The notes: generated by a model from the sequence alone, not told the origin. Shown: positions 47,677 to 56,908, numbered from the stretch's first letter. The stretch: DNA of 64,000 nucleotides from Marinobacter sp. HL-58 (GCF_001314605.1 NZ_LIHP01000008.1:1-64000); one strand, 5' to 3'. Numbers and translations are program-made.

Positions 47677-48427
47677 TGTCCCGCCTGGCGGGCTTTCTGA
47701 ATACCAGTAATGCCAACAGGCAACTGCCCAGCACCGACACTACAACTGCCGGCCCGGCGGGTATGTCATGGCTGGCTGACAACCAGAGCCCCACACTGTG
47801 CCCCGCAAAGCATAAGGCCGAGGCCATCAGCTGGCTGTACCCTCTCAGGCAGCACAGCATCAGCGGTGCCGCGATCAGGGTTGCAAACACCACATAGACC
47901 CCCGCCAAATCCACAGTCAAGGTCACTGCCACGGCGAACAACGGAAGAAACAGTCTTGAACGGAACCGTTCGGAGCCGGTGTTGTGCCAAAGCAATACTG
48001 CCAGAGTGATGGCCGCCAGTGGCAACAGCGAGATGGTGGTAACCCAGAGCAGATCCCCGTTGAGGGTTTTCGCAAGCTGCTGGGCGCCGTGGGGGTCCTG
48101 GCTGACCACCAGTGTCGCCAGGCTGGCACCCAGCACGTAGAGCGTTCCGATCATTGCTTCCCGATAGTCGGGAACCAGTTTCAGAATCAAATGCACCATA
48201 GCCACCGCCAGCAGGGCGGACAAAAGCCCGCTGACCGGCATGCCGGCTATGGTGTGGTTGGGCATCAGGGACTGGCCGGCCAGGGAGCCCAGTGCCGCCC
48301 ACTGGGCAATGGCCAGGTCTGCAAACACCACGCCCCGTTCCAGAACCCGATGGCCCAGCGGCACCAGGCACAGGGCCATCAGCAGGCTGGCCATCAATGG
48401 GGTCAAAAGCCAGAGCCAGCTAGTCAT
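47648..48427 (-). CDS. Metal (zinc) ABC transporter permease, ZnuB/AztB-like
   Basis: 259 residues, eight or nine helices of the ABC-3 family. GVVFADLAIAQWAALGSLAG is the conserved coupling region near the N-terminus, and DLAGVYVVFATLIAAPLM the later one. Probably pumps Zn into the cytoplasm with the SBP upstream (overlap 8 bases). It is the last gene of the run; the ATP-binding subunit expected beside it is missing from the window. The C-terminus (RDTSPARYKHG) overlaps the convergent binding-protein gene. Confidence 0.85.
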   Translation of the reverse strand: MTSWLWLLTPLMASLLMALCLVPLGHRVLERGVVFADLAIAQWAALGSLAGQSLMPNHTIAGMPVSGLLSALLAVAMVHLILKLVPDYREAMIGTLYVLGASLATLVVSQDPHGAQQLAKTLNGDLLWVTTISLLPLAAITLAVLLWHNTGSERFRSRLFLPLFAVAVTLTVDLAGVYVVFATLIAAPLMLCCLRGYSQLMASALCFAGHSVGLWLSASHDIPAGPAVVVSVLGSCLLALLVFRKPARRDTSPARYKHG

Positions 48428-49355
48428 GATGGGCGGTCTCCGGCGCGTGCTCTTCCCTGTATTGCAGGAGCCGGTCAATGAGTTGGCTGACCAGTGCTGA
48501 AAGACTGTCGCTCCCGGCCTCACCTGTGACTGTGCCCGGCACGACTTCAACCGGCAGCCCGGTTTTTTTAGACAGCCATTGCGCGGGGCGCCGGTCCTGA
48601 TAGCTGGCGATCAGCACCAGTTCTGCACGTTCCAGGGCCGGGTCGGAAAGCACCTTGCTCAAGTGGGAGGCACTGGGCGGCAACCCCGGCTTCGGTTCCA
48701 GGTCGATAGCTGTCTCCACCCCGAGCCAGCGCAGCAGGTACCCGAAGGTGGCGTGTTGGACCGCTACCTGTGTACCTTCCAGTTTCTCTGCGGCATCCCG
48801 CCATTGTGCCTTTTCCAGGTTCCAGCGTACCTGCCATTGCCGCTGGCGCAGGCGGACCGCGTTCTCCTGGTCCGGCGCCAGTTCGATGATCCGGTCAGCC
48901 AGGGCATCGACGATGACAGGCACCCGGTCCGGGTCAAGATGAATATGGGGGTCGCCCTCCGGGTGCACATCCCCCATGCTGCGGTCCACATGATCTTGGG
49001 GCTGGTGCAGGGTTACCTGTTCCGCGGCAAAGAACAAACCGGGCTTGCCGGGCCGGATGACACTGTTGGAAGCGCGGCTGATCAGCGCCGGCAACCACCC
49101 CGCTTCCAGGGACGCGCCCGTGCATACCGCCAGATCCGCACGCCGCATGGCGGAGATCAGGCTCGGCCTGGCTTCGATGTAGTGGGGGTCCTGCCCGGCG
49201 GAGGTTGCGGTATGAACGTCTGCATCCGGAACCAGGGCCAGAACCAGGTCCGCCCATTCCGGTTCACAGGCAAAGACGTTGAGAGCAGCCTGGGCCGGCA
49301 CCATGGCTAACCCCAGCACCACGCCGGTAACGAGTCGTTTAAAAGCCATGGGCAC
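48420..49355 (-). CDS. Metal (zinc) ABC transporter substrate-binding protein, ZnuA/AztC-like
   Basis: 311 residues with a signal peptide (GVVLGLAMVPAQA). GTG 49355 is chosen because CGGAG lies six bases upstream; ATG 49349 is in frame. The fold is cluster A-I: FACEPEWADLVLALVP, TSAGQDPHYIEARPS (zinc His), CTGASLEAGWLP, HVDRSMGDVHPEGDPHIHLDP as a short His/Asp-rich loop, and QHATFGYLLRWLG, carrying the third His. It would capture periplasmic zinc, perhaps from the AztD-like chaperone encoded upstream, and deliver it to the permease. Confidence 0.88.
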   Translation of the reverse strand: MPMAFKRLVTGVVLGLAMVPAQAALNVFACEPEWADLVLALVPDADVHTATSAGQDPHYIEARPSLISAMRRADLAVCTGASLEAGWLPALISRASNSVIRPGKPGLFFAAEQVTLHQPQDHVDRSMGDVHPEGDPHIHLDPDRVPVIVDALADRIIELAPDQENAVRLRQRQWQVRWNLEKAQWRDAAEKLEGTQVAVQHATFGYLLRWLGVETAIDLEPKPGLPPSASHLSKVLSDPALERAELVLIASYQDRRPAQWLSKKTGLPVEVVPGTVTGEAGSDSLSALVSQLIDRLLQYREEHAPETAHHD

Positions 49356-50454
49356 CGTGCGCTCCGAAACTCATCACGTATTGCAGCATCACCGTGTTGT
49401 CGGCTTCCTCGAACCCATGTGCATCCTGGTGGGTGTACTGCAGCCGCACCGTTGAGAAGTGGGAGTGGGACCAGGCCAGCATCACATCCGTTTCTTTCAG
49501 CTCCTGATCGTGGAAGTGGTCGCCATGGGCTTCTTTGAGCTCCACCTGTCCGTAGCGGGCACCGGCTGACCATTGGGGGGCGAACTGGTAGACCGCTGAC
49601 GCATACCAGCCCTCGTGAACGTCATCCGAGGCTGCATGTTCGTTGAGGTCGTCGACGTACAGGTACTCACCACTGAGTGTGAGCTGCTGCTGGCGGTTAT
49701 TGCCGCCGGGCGCCCATTTCCAGACCAAATCGGTGATGTAGAGGTTTTCCCCGGTGTACTCGGCGCCATGGGCGTGTCCGCCGTGATCGTGGTCGTCATG
49801 CTCATGGTCATCATCACCGTGGTCTCCATGGATCTGGCGGTTATTCAGATACGAGAAGCCCGCCTGCCAACTCTGGGAACCGCCGATATCGCCCCCGAAC
49901 CGCGTATTGACGGTGTACACGCCAATATCTTCCTCCCCTTCGGACAGTCTGCCGCCGTCAAAGGCTTCGGCACCGATCTGCCAGAAGAATGGGGTGGGCA
50001 CCAGCAGGTTCAGTCGCAGCCCATCGTCGAAATAATGGCTGCCAAGCAGTGCCCGGTAAGCGGCGGGCCGCTCGACAAAATCGTCCTCGTGCAGGTGACG
50101 GCTGTTCAGATAGCCCACCTGGGACAGAAAGCGGCCGCCGCGAACGCTGAGGTTATAAGGCATGCCGGTGGTCTGCAGGAAAGCTTCCTCCAGCTCCAAC
50201 TCGGTTTCGCCGTCGTGGTCTTCCAGCACAGCGGTCAGCCGGCCCTCAAACAGGTCGTCGATGGGTGAGGACAGGGACAGCTCGGTATGGCCCAGCCCGA
50301 AGCCTTCGTCGCGGTGCGACAGGGCCGTATGGTTCTGTTTGTAATAGCCATCAAGAATCACGCTGACATCCGGGTTCAGTTCGTTGGCCTGGATTGCGGT
50401 GAACGGAAAGGTGGCCAGCGCGAGAGCGCCGGCACAAGTGTTTAACGGTTTCAT
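49339..50454 (-). CDS. Zinc-regulated outer-membrane beta-barrel protein with His-rich loop
   Basis: 371 residues with signal peptide (ATFPFTAIQANE) and a C-terminal Phe (HGAHGF), typical of outer-membrane barrels. Amphipathic strands such as VSVILDGYYKQNHTAL and FGLGHTELSLSS fit a porin-like protein. A loop at about 208-232 is almost only His, Asp and Gly and contains HGDHGDDDHEHDDHDHGG, a likely zinc-binding patch. It lies between the AztD-like and SBP genes, so it is probably an outer-membrane gateway for zinc, replacing a TonB receptor. No TonB box or plug is seen. Confidence 0.75.
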   Translation of the reverse strand: MKPLNTCAGALALATFPFTAIQANELNPDVSVILDGYYKQNHTALSHRDEGFGLGHTELSLSSPIDDLFEGRLTAVLEDHDGETELELEEAFLQTTGMPYNLSVRGGRFLSQVGYLNSRHLHEDDFVERPAAYRALLGSHYFDDGLRLNLLVPTPFFWQIGAEAFDGGRLSEGEEDIGVYTVNTRFGGDIGGSQSWQAGFSYLNNRQIHGDHGDDDHEHDDHDHGGHAHGAEYTGENLYITDLVWKWAPGGNNRQQQLTLSGEYLYVDDLNEHAASDDVHEGWYASAVYQFAPQWSAGARYGQVELKEAHGDHFHDQELKETDVMLAWSHSHFSTVRLQYTHQDAHGFEEADNTVMLQYVMSFGAHGAHGF

Positions 50455-50495
50455 ATAATCCTCTGACTGCGTGAAATGGTCTCGTGGATCGGGGT

Positions 50496-51818
50496 TTAGT
50501 GATCATGCTCGTCGTGGGAGTGGTCACTGTCGGGCAGTCCCAGCCATACAAGTCCGGACGCGGTGAAATCCAGGTCCATCGTGTGAATAACATCACCATC
50601 GTGGGTATCGATTTCAGTGATGGACTTGTTATTGGGGTTCATCACGAAGAGGCGATCCTCAGCCGCTGACGGAGCGATGGCCGGAGAGTCGTCTCCGTCT
50701 TCAAACGGATCGGCAACGTCAATGGTTGCGACCAGTGCCCATTCGTTCTCGGGCTGGAAAAGACGGAGCTTGCCGTCGTCACCCATGACATAAAACACCT
50801 CGCCGTGGGCATCGAAGCCCTGTGTGATGAGGCCTACGCCGTCATCAAGTACCAGTTCGCTGTAGTTGTCCGCAGCGGCTTCAGCATCGATCACGAAAAG
50901 TTGATCACCGGCAATGCCCACAAGCTCTTCAACATCGGGGTGGCCGGCCAGGGTTCCGATCCGGCTGTCATCCTCCAGTGATTCCGGATTGCCGAGCTTG
51001 GTGGCGGGGTAGCTGTCACCGTGCAGATCAATTGCCAGCACCCCGTCGCTGCAGCCGAAGGCCACGACATGGGAATTGGCGGCTGCGCCGTGGAGCCGGG
51101 AGCAGGTTTCGTTGTAGCGTTCCTCGAATTCGAAGGTGTCGTTGGCGAAACCGTAGCGCTCGATCTGGTCGGGCAGAGTGGTATCAGTGGCCGACGCATC
51201 GCGGTAGGTGACAAACAGTTTGCCATTGGCGAGCTTGGCAACCCCATGCATGTTGTTGTCGAGATCGAGGGAAGCTTCCGTGGTGCCTTCGCCGAGGGAT
51301 TCGTCGGTGAACAGCGTCACTTTCGAGCTGGCGGCATCCGAGCCATCGAAGAAAACGATGCCGCGCTCTTTCCCCAGCGAGTAGTGAGTAGGGCGGTTGT
51401 CGTTCAGCGACAGGCTGAGCATAGTGGGCGTTTCTGCATAGTCGTGCATGTGGTCGCCGTGGTCTTCGGTATACAGGCCACCATCAATGAAGGAAACCAG
51501 ATCGTCACCCCGCTGGATGGCGACGGCATAGCGACTGTCCGGGCTGCTGTTCAGCCTGGGTTCTTCCCCGGCCATGTCGAAGCTTGCCAGCGTTTCTCCT
51601 TCTTCAAGATCCAGAATCCGGATTGCGCCGGCACCGGTATCGAAAAGCGCCAGGCGACCGGCACTATCTATGTCTGTGTGGTCATGGGCATTGTCGTCAT
51701 CCGGGCTACTGCTGCCGCCACATCCCGCGATCACCAGGGCGGACAGCGCTATCGCCAAAGCAGACCGGTGAGCCGGAAACGCTTTATGACCAGTGGTTGG
51801 ATGGTTTCTAATTTTCAT
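50496..51818 (-). CDS. AztD-like zinc metallochaperone lipoprotein
   Basis: 440 residues. The signal peptide ends in lipobox VIAGC, followed by a Ser/Asp/His-rich linker (NAHDHTDIDS). The remainder shows repeated beta-propeller blades (LALFDTGAGAIRIL, RYAVAIQRGDDL, HGVAKLANGKLFV) and a His cluster DHGDHMHDY, matching AztD, a periplasmic chaperone that passes zinc to the ABC binding protein. The C-terminus is also His-rich (DSDHSHDEHDH). ATG 51818 has GGAG eight bases upstream and a Zur-box-like palindrome 22 bases upstream. First gene of a four-gene run. Confidence 0.82.
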   Translation of the reverse strand: MKIRNHPTTGHKAFPAHRSALAIALSALVIAGCGGSSSPDDDNAHDHTDIDSAGRLALFDTGAGAIRILDLEEGETLASFDMAGEEPRLNSSPDSRYAVAIQRGDDLVSFIDGGLYTEDHGDHMHDYAETPTMLSLSLNDNRPTHYSLGKERGIVFFDGSDAASSKVTLFTDESLGEGTTEASLDLDNNMHGVAKLANGKLFVTYRDASATDTTLPDQIERYGFANDTFEFEERYNETCSRLHGAAANSHVVAFGCSDGVLAIDLHGDSYPATKLGNPESLEDDSRIGTLAGHPDVEELVGIAGDQLFVIDAEAAADNYSELVLDDGVGLITQGFDAHGEVFYVMGDDGKLRLFQPENEWALVATIDVADPFEDGDDSPAIAPSAAEDRLFVMNPNNKSITEIDTHDGDVIHTMDLDFTASGLVWLGLPDSDHSHDEHDH

Positions 51819-51839
51819 TGTCTAAACTCCATTTATTTA

Positions 51840-51851
51840 ATGTTATAACGT
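51840..51851. promoter_or_regulatory. Zur-box-like palindrome before the AztD-like operon
   Basis: ATGTTATAACGT, with arms nearly identical to the perfect ATGTTATAACAT before the COG0523 GTPase gene (52568-52581). It matches the gammaproteobacterial Zur consensus centre and lies 22 bases upstream of the 51818 start. The zinc-related content of both operons supports Zur control. No zur gene is in the window. Confidence 0.75.
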
Positions 51852-51868
51852 AACGATTCTGGCAGAAA

Positions 51869-52501
51869 TCAGAGCCAGTCCAGTGCCAGAACCAACCTCG
51901 GCTGCTCGCCCGGTTCTGGTGACCTGTGCACAAGCCCCCGCCCCTCGTTACCTACCCAGGCCTCGCCTTTCAGCAGTCCGATAGCGCCGGTCGGCAGGCG
52001 CTCTGAGTCACTGGCTCCTACCGGCTGGTCCGGCAGGGGGCCAGAGCTTTTGGGGCGGATAACCTTTTCTTCCGGCAGCCATTCGGTACCAACCCCCTGG
52101 TAGGTGCAGAGCAGTCGCACCGGTACACGGTCAACGTGAAAGCGCGGGCACATGGTTCCCTGAAGAACATGCAGTCTAAGACCAACGGCGCCGGGTTCGA
52201 ACAGAACCCGAAACATGTCTACAAGTTCGTCTGCATCCGCCACCCAAGCGTCTGCTCCGTCCATTTTCAGGGCCCAGTTCGGAAGCGCCAATGCAACGCT
52301 ATCTCCCTCTGAGAGGCTGACAAACCGGTCCAGTTGCCCCGCGCAGCCCGTCAGCGCTGCGGCAAATTCTGAAACCCGGGGCTGTAAAACCCGGTTCCAC
52401 ACCGCCAGGTTGACCTCGTCCCGAAAGATTTCAGTCAGGCATTCAGCCCGGCTGCCCATAATGGAGATTGATTTTTCGAGTGCGGCTGGCCGAATGGTCA
52501 T
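51869..52501 (-). CDS. DUF1826 family protein
   Basis: 210 residues. CPRFHVDRVPVRLLCTYQGVGTEWLP is the family core (quoted in two parts: PRFHVDRVPVRLLC and TYQGVGTEWLP), with His and Asp spaced as in metal sites, followed by GAIGLLKGEAW and HRSPEPGEQPRLVLALDW. DUF1826 genes often sit in Zur regulons beside COG0523 GTPases, as here. It shares the 138-base divergent region with the GTPase gene and the Zur-box-like site there. Biochemical role unknown. Confidence 0.8.
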   Translation of the reverse strand: MTIRPAALEKSISIMGSRAECLTEIFRDEVNLAVWNRVLQPRVSEFAAALTGCAGQLDRFVSLSEGDSVALALPNWALKMDGADAWVADADELVDMFRVLFEPGAVGLRLHVLQGTMCPRFHVDRVPVRLLCTYQGVGTEWLPEEKVIRPKSSGPLPDQPVGASDSERLPTGAIGLLKGEAWVGNEGRGLVHRSPEPGEQPRLVLALDWL

Positions 52502-52567
52502 GTCCGTTTCCTGATCTGCCGGAGTGTGGGTGGAGAAAAATCAGCTCATCGATTTCGATATTAATGT

Positions 52568-52581
52568 TATGTTATAACATA
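52568..52581. promoter_or_regulatory. Zur-box-like palindrome in the divergent DUF1826/GTPase region
   Basis: TATGTTATAACATA is a 14-base perfect palindrome in an AT-rich stretch, 58 bases before the GTPase ATG and 66 bases before the DUF1826 start on the other strand. It matches the gammaproteobacterial Zur site centre and may control both divergent genes. Confidence 0.82.
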
Positions 52582-52639
52582 TTAAAAGTGAACCCCGAAT
52601 TTCCATTAACTGAAGACGAACCTTCAGGGAGAGACTTGA

Positions 52640-53842
52640 ATGAGCAAAGAAAACAAACGCTTACCGGTTACTGTGCTATCCGGTTTCCTGGGGGCAGGAA
52701 AAACGACGGTATTGAACCATATCCTGAACAACCGGGAAGGTCGCCGAGTGGCGGTGATTGTCAACGACATGAGCGAAGTGAATATCGATGCCGCCCAGGT
52801 TCAGAAAGAGGTTGAATTGAACCGTGCAGAAGAAAAGCTGGTGGAAATGAGCAATGGCTGCATCTGCTGCACCCTGCGAGAGGACCTGCTCCTTGAAGTT
52901 CGGCGCCTGGCCCAGGAAGGACGGTTCGATTTCCTGGTTATCGAATCCACCGGAATTTCTGAGCCGTTGCCGGTTGCGGAAACCTTTACCTTCTCAGATG
53001 AAGACGGCACAAGCCTCTCTGATGTGGCCAGCCTGGACACAATGGTAACCGTTGTGGACGCGATGAATTTCCTCACGGATTATGATGAGGCCCAGTCCCT
53101 GCAGGAAACCGGGGAAAGTCTTGGAGAAGAAGATGAAAGAAGTGTGTCTGACCTGCTTGTTGATCAGGTGGAGTTCAGTGATGTGATACTGGTCAGCAAG
53201 ACAGACCTTGCCAGCCGGGAGGATCTGGACCGTCTCAGGGGAGTGTTGCGAAGTCTCAACACAGAGGCGCAAATCCTTCCGATCCGCAACGGTGAAGTGC
53301 CTCTTGAGACAGTGCTTGGGACGGGCCTGTTCAACTTCGAAAAGGCCCAACAGGCTCCGGGATGGCTGAGAGAAATGCGGGGTGAACACATTCCCGAGAC
53401 CGAGGAGTATGGCATCAGCAGTTTCGTCTACCGCGCCCGTCGTCCTTTTCATCCTGCGAAGTTTTACGAGTTTTTGCACAACCCGCAAACCGGCGGCAAA
53501 CTGATTCGCTCCAAAGGCTACTTCTGGCTGGCGTCACGACCGGAATTCGCGGGCCATTGGAGCCAGGCAGGAGGGATTGCCCGGCACGGGTTTGCGGGCA
53601 TGTTCTGGAAAGCGGTTCCCGAGAAAAACTGGCCAACAGACCCTGACTATCGCAAGGCCATTATGGATAGCTGGGAGGAACCGTTTGGAGACATGCGCCA
53701 GGAGCTTGTGTTCATTGGTCAGGACCTTGACCAGCAAGCCATCACCCGTCAGCTCGATGCCTGCCTTCTGGATGAAGAGCAACTGCTGGCCGGGAAGGCG
53801 TTCTGGCAGTCTCTCAATGATCCCTTTCCGGCCTGGAACTAA
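52640..53842 (+). CDS. COG0523 (CobW-type) zinc metallochaperone GTPase
   Basis: 400 residues. Walker [10 protein letters not shown] (about 16-24), the metal motif CICC in [13 protein letters not shown] (about 72-77), [13 protein letters not shown], switch II, and [11 protein letters not shown] as the NKxD-like element. The C-terminal CobW_C domain includes [12 protein letters not shown] and [15 protein letters not shown]. It belongs to the zinc-starvation group (ZigA/YciC-like) that delivers Zn to essential enzymes. A Zur-box-like site lies upstream. It is divergent from DUF1826. Confidence 0.9.
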   Translation: MSKENKRLPVTVLSGFLGAGKTTVLNHILNNREGRRVAVIVNDMSEVNIDAAQVQKEVELNRAEEKLVEMSNGCICCTLREDLLLEVRRLAQEGRFDFLVIESTGISEPLPVAETFTFSDEDGTSLSDVASLDTMVTVVDAMNFLTDYDEAQSLQETGESLGEEDERSVSDLLVDQVEFSDVILVSKTDLASREDLDRLRGVLRSLNTEAQILPIRNGEVPLETVLGTGLFNFEKAQQAPGWLREMRGEHIPETEEYGISSFVYRARRPFHPAKFYEFLHNPQTGGKLIRSKGYFWLASRPEFAGHWSQAGGIARHGFAGMFWKAVPEKNWPTDPDYRKAIMDSWEEPFGDMRQELVFIGQDLDQQAITRQLDACLLDEEQLLAGKAFWQSLNDPFPAWN

Positions 53843-53887
53843 AGTTACACCTGGCAGCGAATAATGCCTGCGTCAGCGCGGCCAGTA

Positions 53888-54040
53888 TCAGGTACCACTT
53901 TGCCGCTGGCCATTGCCGGATGCTGAGTCATCCCTGGCGGCAGTCGTTCGGCCATCACGGCCGGTCTGCCGTTTTAAATCCAGCCAGGCCTGAAAGATGC
54001 TGGTGGCGTTGCCGGCCAATTGGGTTGCTGTTCTGTTCAT
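53888..54040 (-). CDS. Possible small protein of 50 residues
   Basis: ATG 54040 is preceded by an exceptionally good ribosome site, AGAGGAGAAGG, in a 418-base gap otherwise without a gene. The product (MNRTATQLAGNATSIFQAWL, then a basic, Gly/Ser-rich tail) has one amphipathic helix and no recognised family. The tail looks random. Either a real small protein or the leader of a lost gene. The rest of 53843-54261 shows nothing else that I can support. Confidence 0.35.
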   Translation of the reverse strand: MNRTATQLAGNATSIFQAWLDLKRQTGRDGRTTAARDDSASGNGQRQSGT

Positions 54041-54261
54041 CACACCTTCTCCTCTTTGCCTGTTGCAGGCTCCGGACGCGAGACGGAAAGTCACGGCGTT
54101 TTTTGTAGATTAGCAGGCCATGCCCCAAATGCAAACGATTACCATTACAATTTTGTTGTGTGGTCGATGGTTCCTATGGTCGTTCGCTACCTATCTGTAT
54201 AAACTCTGTGAAACCGGGCTTGCGTCTGATCGCGGCCCCCAATATCAGGAGGTAGCAGTAG

Positions 54262-54690
54262 ATGGCAATCTGGACCCGAAGCATTCCCACCCTTGAGCAA
54301 ATGGCGGAAGCCAGCAAGAACACGGCTGTCGCAACCATGGGTATCGAGTACGTGGAAATTGGAGACGACTACGTGATCGGCAGGATTCCGGTGGACGAGC
54401 GCACGGTACAGCCGTTTGGCATTCTCCATGGTGGCTCGTCGGTAGTGCTGGCGGAAACACTCGGCAGCATGGCCGCCAATTATTGCCTGCGTAAGGAAAG
54501 CCAGGTGGCGGTGGGGCTGGATATCAATGCCAACCACATTCGCTCTGTTACCAAAGGCTGGGTGTACGGGACGGCTCGCCCGGTTCACATCGGTGGCACA
54601 ACACAGGTCTGGGAGATACGGCTGGAGAACGAGGAAGGCAAGCTGACCTGTATCTCAAGGCTGACCATGGCCGTCATCGACCGGGGCTGA
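54262..54690 (+). CDS. PaaI/MenI-type hotdog thioesterase
   Basis: 142 residues. VQPFGILHGGSSVVLAETLGSMAA contains the catalytic Glu and HGG motif of the EntH/YdiI/MenI subfamily (cited in parts: FGILHGG, LAETLGSM). It hydrolyses acyl-CoA or 1,4-dihydroxy-2-naphthoyl-CoA-like thioesters in the cytoplasm. An AGGAGGT sequence is just upstream of ATG 54262. It converges on the HD-GYP gene with 36 bases of overlap. Confidence 0.87.
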   Translation: MAIWTRSIPTLEQMAEASKNTAVATMGIEYVEIGDDYVIGRIPVDERTVQPFGILHGGSSVVLAETLGSMAANYCLRKESQVAVGLDINANHIRSVTKGWVYGTARPVHIGGTTQVWEIRLENEEGKLTCISRLTMAVIDRG

Positions 54691-55992
54691 TACCTCCGGG
54701 GCCTTACGATTGAGTATGCCCTGCTCGATGAACTCCTTCATCACAATACCGTAGCTTTCATCCGGCACCTCCCGGGCAATCTTGTAAGGTTGCCCGGCGC
54801 TGTCCGGAATGTTTTTCAGAAGGTCCATTTCGCGGAACGTGGCCAGCGGATTCTTGTTGGCATCCCGCACCATCAGCACCCTGGGCCTGAGTTTGCTGGC
54901 ACTGTGGGTGTCCACCACAATACCCACCTCCCCGTTGGTCATTTCAACGATGGACCCGGGTGGATAGACACCAACCATGCGGATAAACTCCACCGCCAGC
55001 TCGGCATCGAACTGGGAGCCTTTGTTGCGGTGGATTATCTGCAACGCCTCCATCGAGGCCCGGCCTCTGTCGTAGACCCGTGAGCTGGTAATGGCGTCGT
55101 AGGTGTCCACCAGTCCCACTATCTTGGCAAACAACGGGATCTGATGCCCGGCCAGGCCCCGGGGGTAGCCCTTGCCGTCCATTCGCTCGTGGTGTGAATA
55201 AGCCACGTCCACCGCTGAATGGGCGAGCCTGGGAAGCGCCGCCAACACATCGCGTCCGAAAGTGGTGTGGTTTTTCATCACCGCGAACTCGTCGGGAGTG
55301 AGGGCACCGGGTTTGTTCAGGATCTCGTCGTCGATGCGCATCTTGCCGACATCATGAAGCAGGCCGCACAGGGCGACATTGCGAATTTCTCCCTCCAGTA
55401 GCCCCAGATGCTTGGCAAAGGCAGCCGACAGGATTGAGACATTGATGCAATGTTCGGCGGTGTACTCGTCCTTGTTCTTGATCTTGGTCAGCAGAAGCAG
55501 GGCGTTGTCATTTCGCAGTACGCTGTCAACGCAGTTATCCACTACCTGATGTATCTGGTTCATTTCCAGGGTGCGACCGAGCCGCAGGCTGGACATGATA
55601 TTCCTGGCAGTAGCTTTGGCATCGCTATAGCTCATCCGCGCCGCCGCCATTTCACGGCTGGTATCCACCTTGTTGATGTAGGTAACTTTGCGTTTCGGAA
55701 CGGATGATGCGTTCTGGAAGGTGCCAGCCGAACCCGGTCTACCGGTTGCTTTGGGTTTGCTGGCAGGTGATCGCGCGAAGGACTCCGGGGCAACATGCAC
55801 CCGGCCTTCGATAAATACGGTATCACATTGTTGCTGAACCGCGAGGACGTCGTCTTCGGTCTGGAGAACAAACCCCTGCAGGAGGAAGTCGGTTTCTTCC
55901 CAGGGCCGGTCCAGACGAACCACATGCATCCCGATTTGTAGCTGGGATACAGGGACTTCCGTTTCTATAATATCCTGACGGGCAGTTGGCAT
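54655..55992 (-). CDS. HD-GYP c-di-GMP phosphodiesterase with DUF3391 domain
   Basis: 445 residues. DUF3391 at about 1-130 (VSQLQIGMHVVRLDRPW, FVLQTEDDV), then HD-GYP at about 145-380 with LLHDVGKMRIDDEIL (HD), HHERMDGKGYPRGLAG (HHE and GYP), and KIVGLVDTYDAITS, all metal ligands intact. It should degrade c-di-GMP to pGpG/GMP. No transmembrane segments. It is the fourth c-di-GMP protein in the window and the only dedicated phosphodiesterase. Confidence 0.92.
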   Translation of the reverse strand: MPTARQDIIETEVPVSQLQIGMHVVRLDRPWEETDFLLQGFVLQTEDDVLAVQQQCDTVFIEGRVHVAPESFARSPASKPKATGRPGSAGTFQNASSVPKRKVTYINKVDTSREMAAARMSYSDAKATARNIMSSLRLGRTLEMNQIHQVVDNCVDSVLRNDNALLLLTKIKNKDEYTAEHCINVSILSAAFAKHLGLLEGEIRNVALCGLLHDVGKMRIDDEILNKPGALTPDEFAVMKNHTTFGRDVLAALPRLAHSAVDVAYSHHERMDGKGYPRGLAGHQIPLFAKIVGLVDTYDAITSSRVYDRGRASMEALQIIHRNKGSQFDAELAVEFIRMVGVYPPGSIVEMTNGEVGIVVDTHSASKLRPRVLMVRDANKNPLATFREMDLLKNIPDSAGQPYKIAREVPDESYGIVMKEFIEQGILNRKAPEVSAPVDDGHGQP

Positions 55993-56219
55993 ACTGCGTA
56001 CTCTTCAAACCGGAAAGTGCTAGCTGACCGGTTTCATCCCTGGTCAGACTTTGATCACCACGACTAAAGTATGAGTGAATACGGGTTCAATGTATCGCGT
56101 GCTTTTAAAAATTTTGTCAAATGCTGTAACCAGAAGTGGCGCGTTGATATTTTGAGCCTGACACGCAGTCAGGATTGTCCGGGACGAGCTTTGACTTCCA
56201 GCGTATCGGGAATGACGCC

Positions 56220-56900
56220 ATGAGGAATGCGAGAATCGGCGTACCATTGTGGTGGCTGGCCATGGCAGCTGCATTGACTCCGCTGGTCACCATTCATGTA
56301 ACTTTCGCGGTGTCGATACTGGAGGGTTATATCTCCTGGTGCGTGCCCTACTGGGACAGTTGCACCAGCATCAGCCGCACCGGCCGCTACGGCACCGCCT
56401 ACTTCATCTTCAAGGGCACCATGCTGCCCGCAGCGATTCTGGGCATTCTGTTCTGGTTTCTTAACAGCCGGTGGCTGCTGCAACTGGGCGCCAACAGCCG
56501 CGGGCGCCACTGGATTCCCTGGCTTGGCTTTGTCGCCTGTACATCGCTGGCTGCGTACACGCTGGCTCTGGGCCACGAGGGGGACGGCTTCAACCTGACC
56601 CGGCGTATCGGTGTGGTGCTCTACTTTTCGCTCACGTACATCGCGCAGTTGTTGATAAGCTCGGCACTGAGGGGGCATCCGCGCTGGCACAGAAGCGGCA
56701 AGCACCTGTTATGGCTGTGTGAGCTGGCGCTGGCTGTGGGCATATTGTCGGTCATCCTTACCGCTGTAGTACCAGATATTTACAGCCAGATGGATGATGC
56801 CTTCGAGTGGATACTGGCACTGCTGATCAACACGCACGCCATCTGGGTGGCGATACTGTGGAGACAGAGCGGGTTCCGGGCGCGTCTGTGGGCAGAGTAA
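56220..56900 (+). CDS. Hypothetical six-helix membrane protein (Frag1/DRAM-like)
   Basis: 226 residues from ATG 56220, which has GGGA eight bases upstream; a TTG 56175 would add 15 residues. Six hydrophobic segments are apparent; the first loop GYISWCVPYWDSCTSISRTGR followed by AYFIFKGTMLPAAIL resembles the Frag1/DRAM/Sfk1 family (a CxxxWDSCxSIS loop, then a polar FK in helix 2). Function unknown. It converges on the TauE gene after 8 bases. Confidence 0.6.
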   Translation: MRNARIGVPLWWLAMAAALTPLVTIHVTFAVSILEGYISWCVPYWDSCTSISRTGRYGTAYFIFKGTMLPAAILGILFWFLNSRWLLQLGANSRGRHWIPWLGFVACTSLAAYTLALGHEGDGFNLTRRIGVVLYFSLTYIAQLLISSALRGHPRWHRSGKHLLWLCELALAVGILSVILTAVVPDIYSQMDDAFEWILALLINTHAIWVAILWRQSGFRARLWAE

Positions 56901-56908
56901 GTGGCGGA

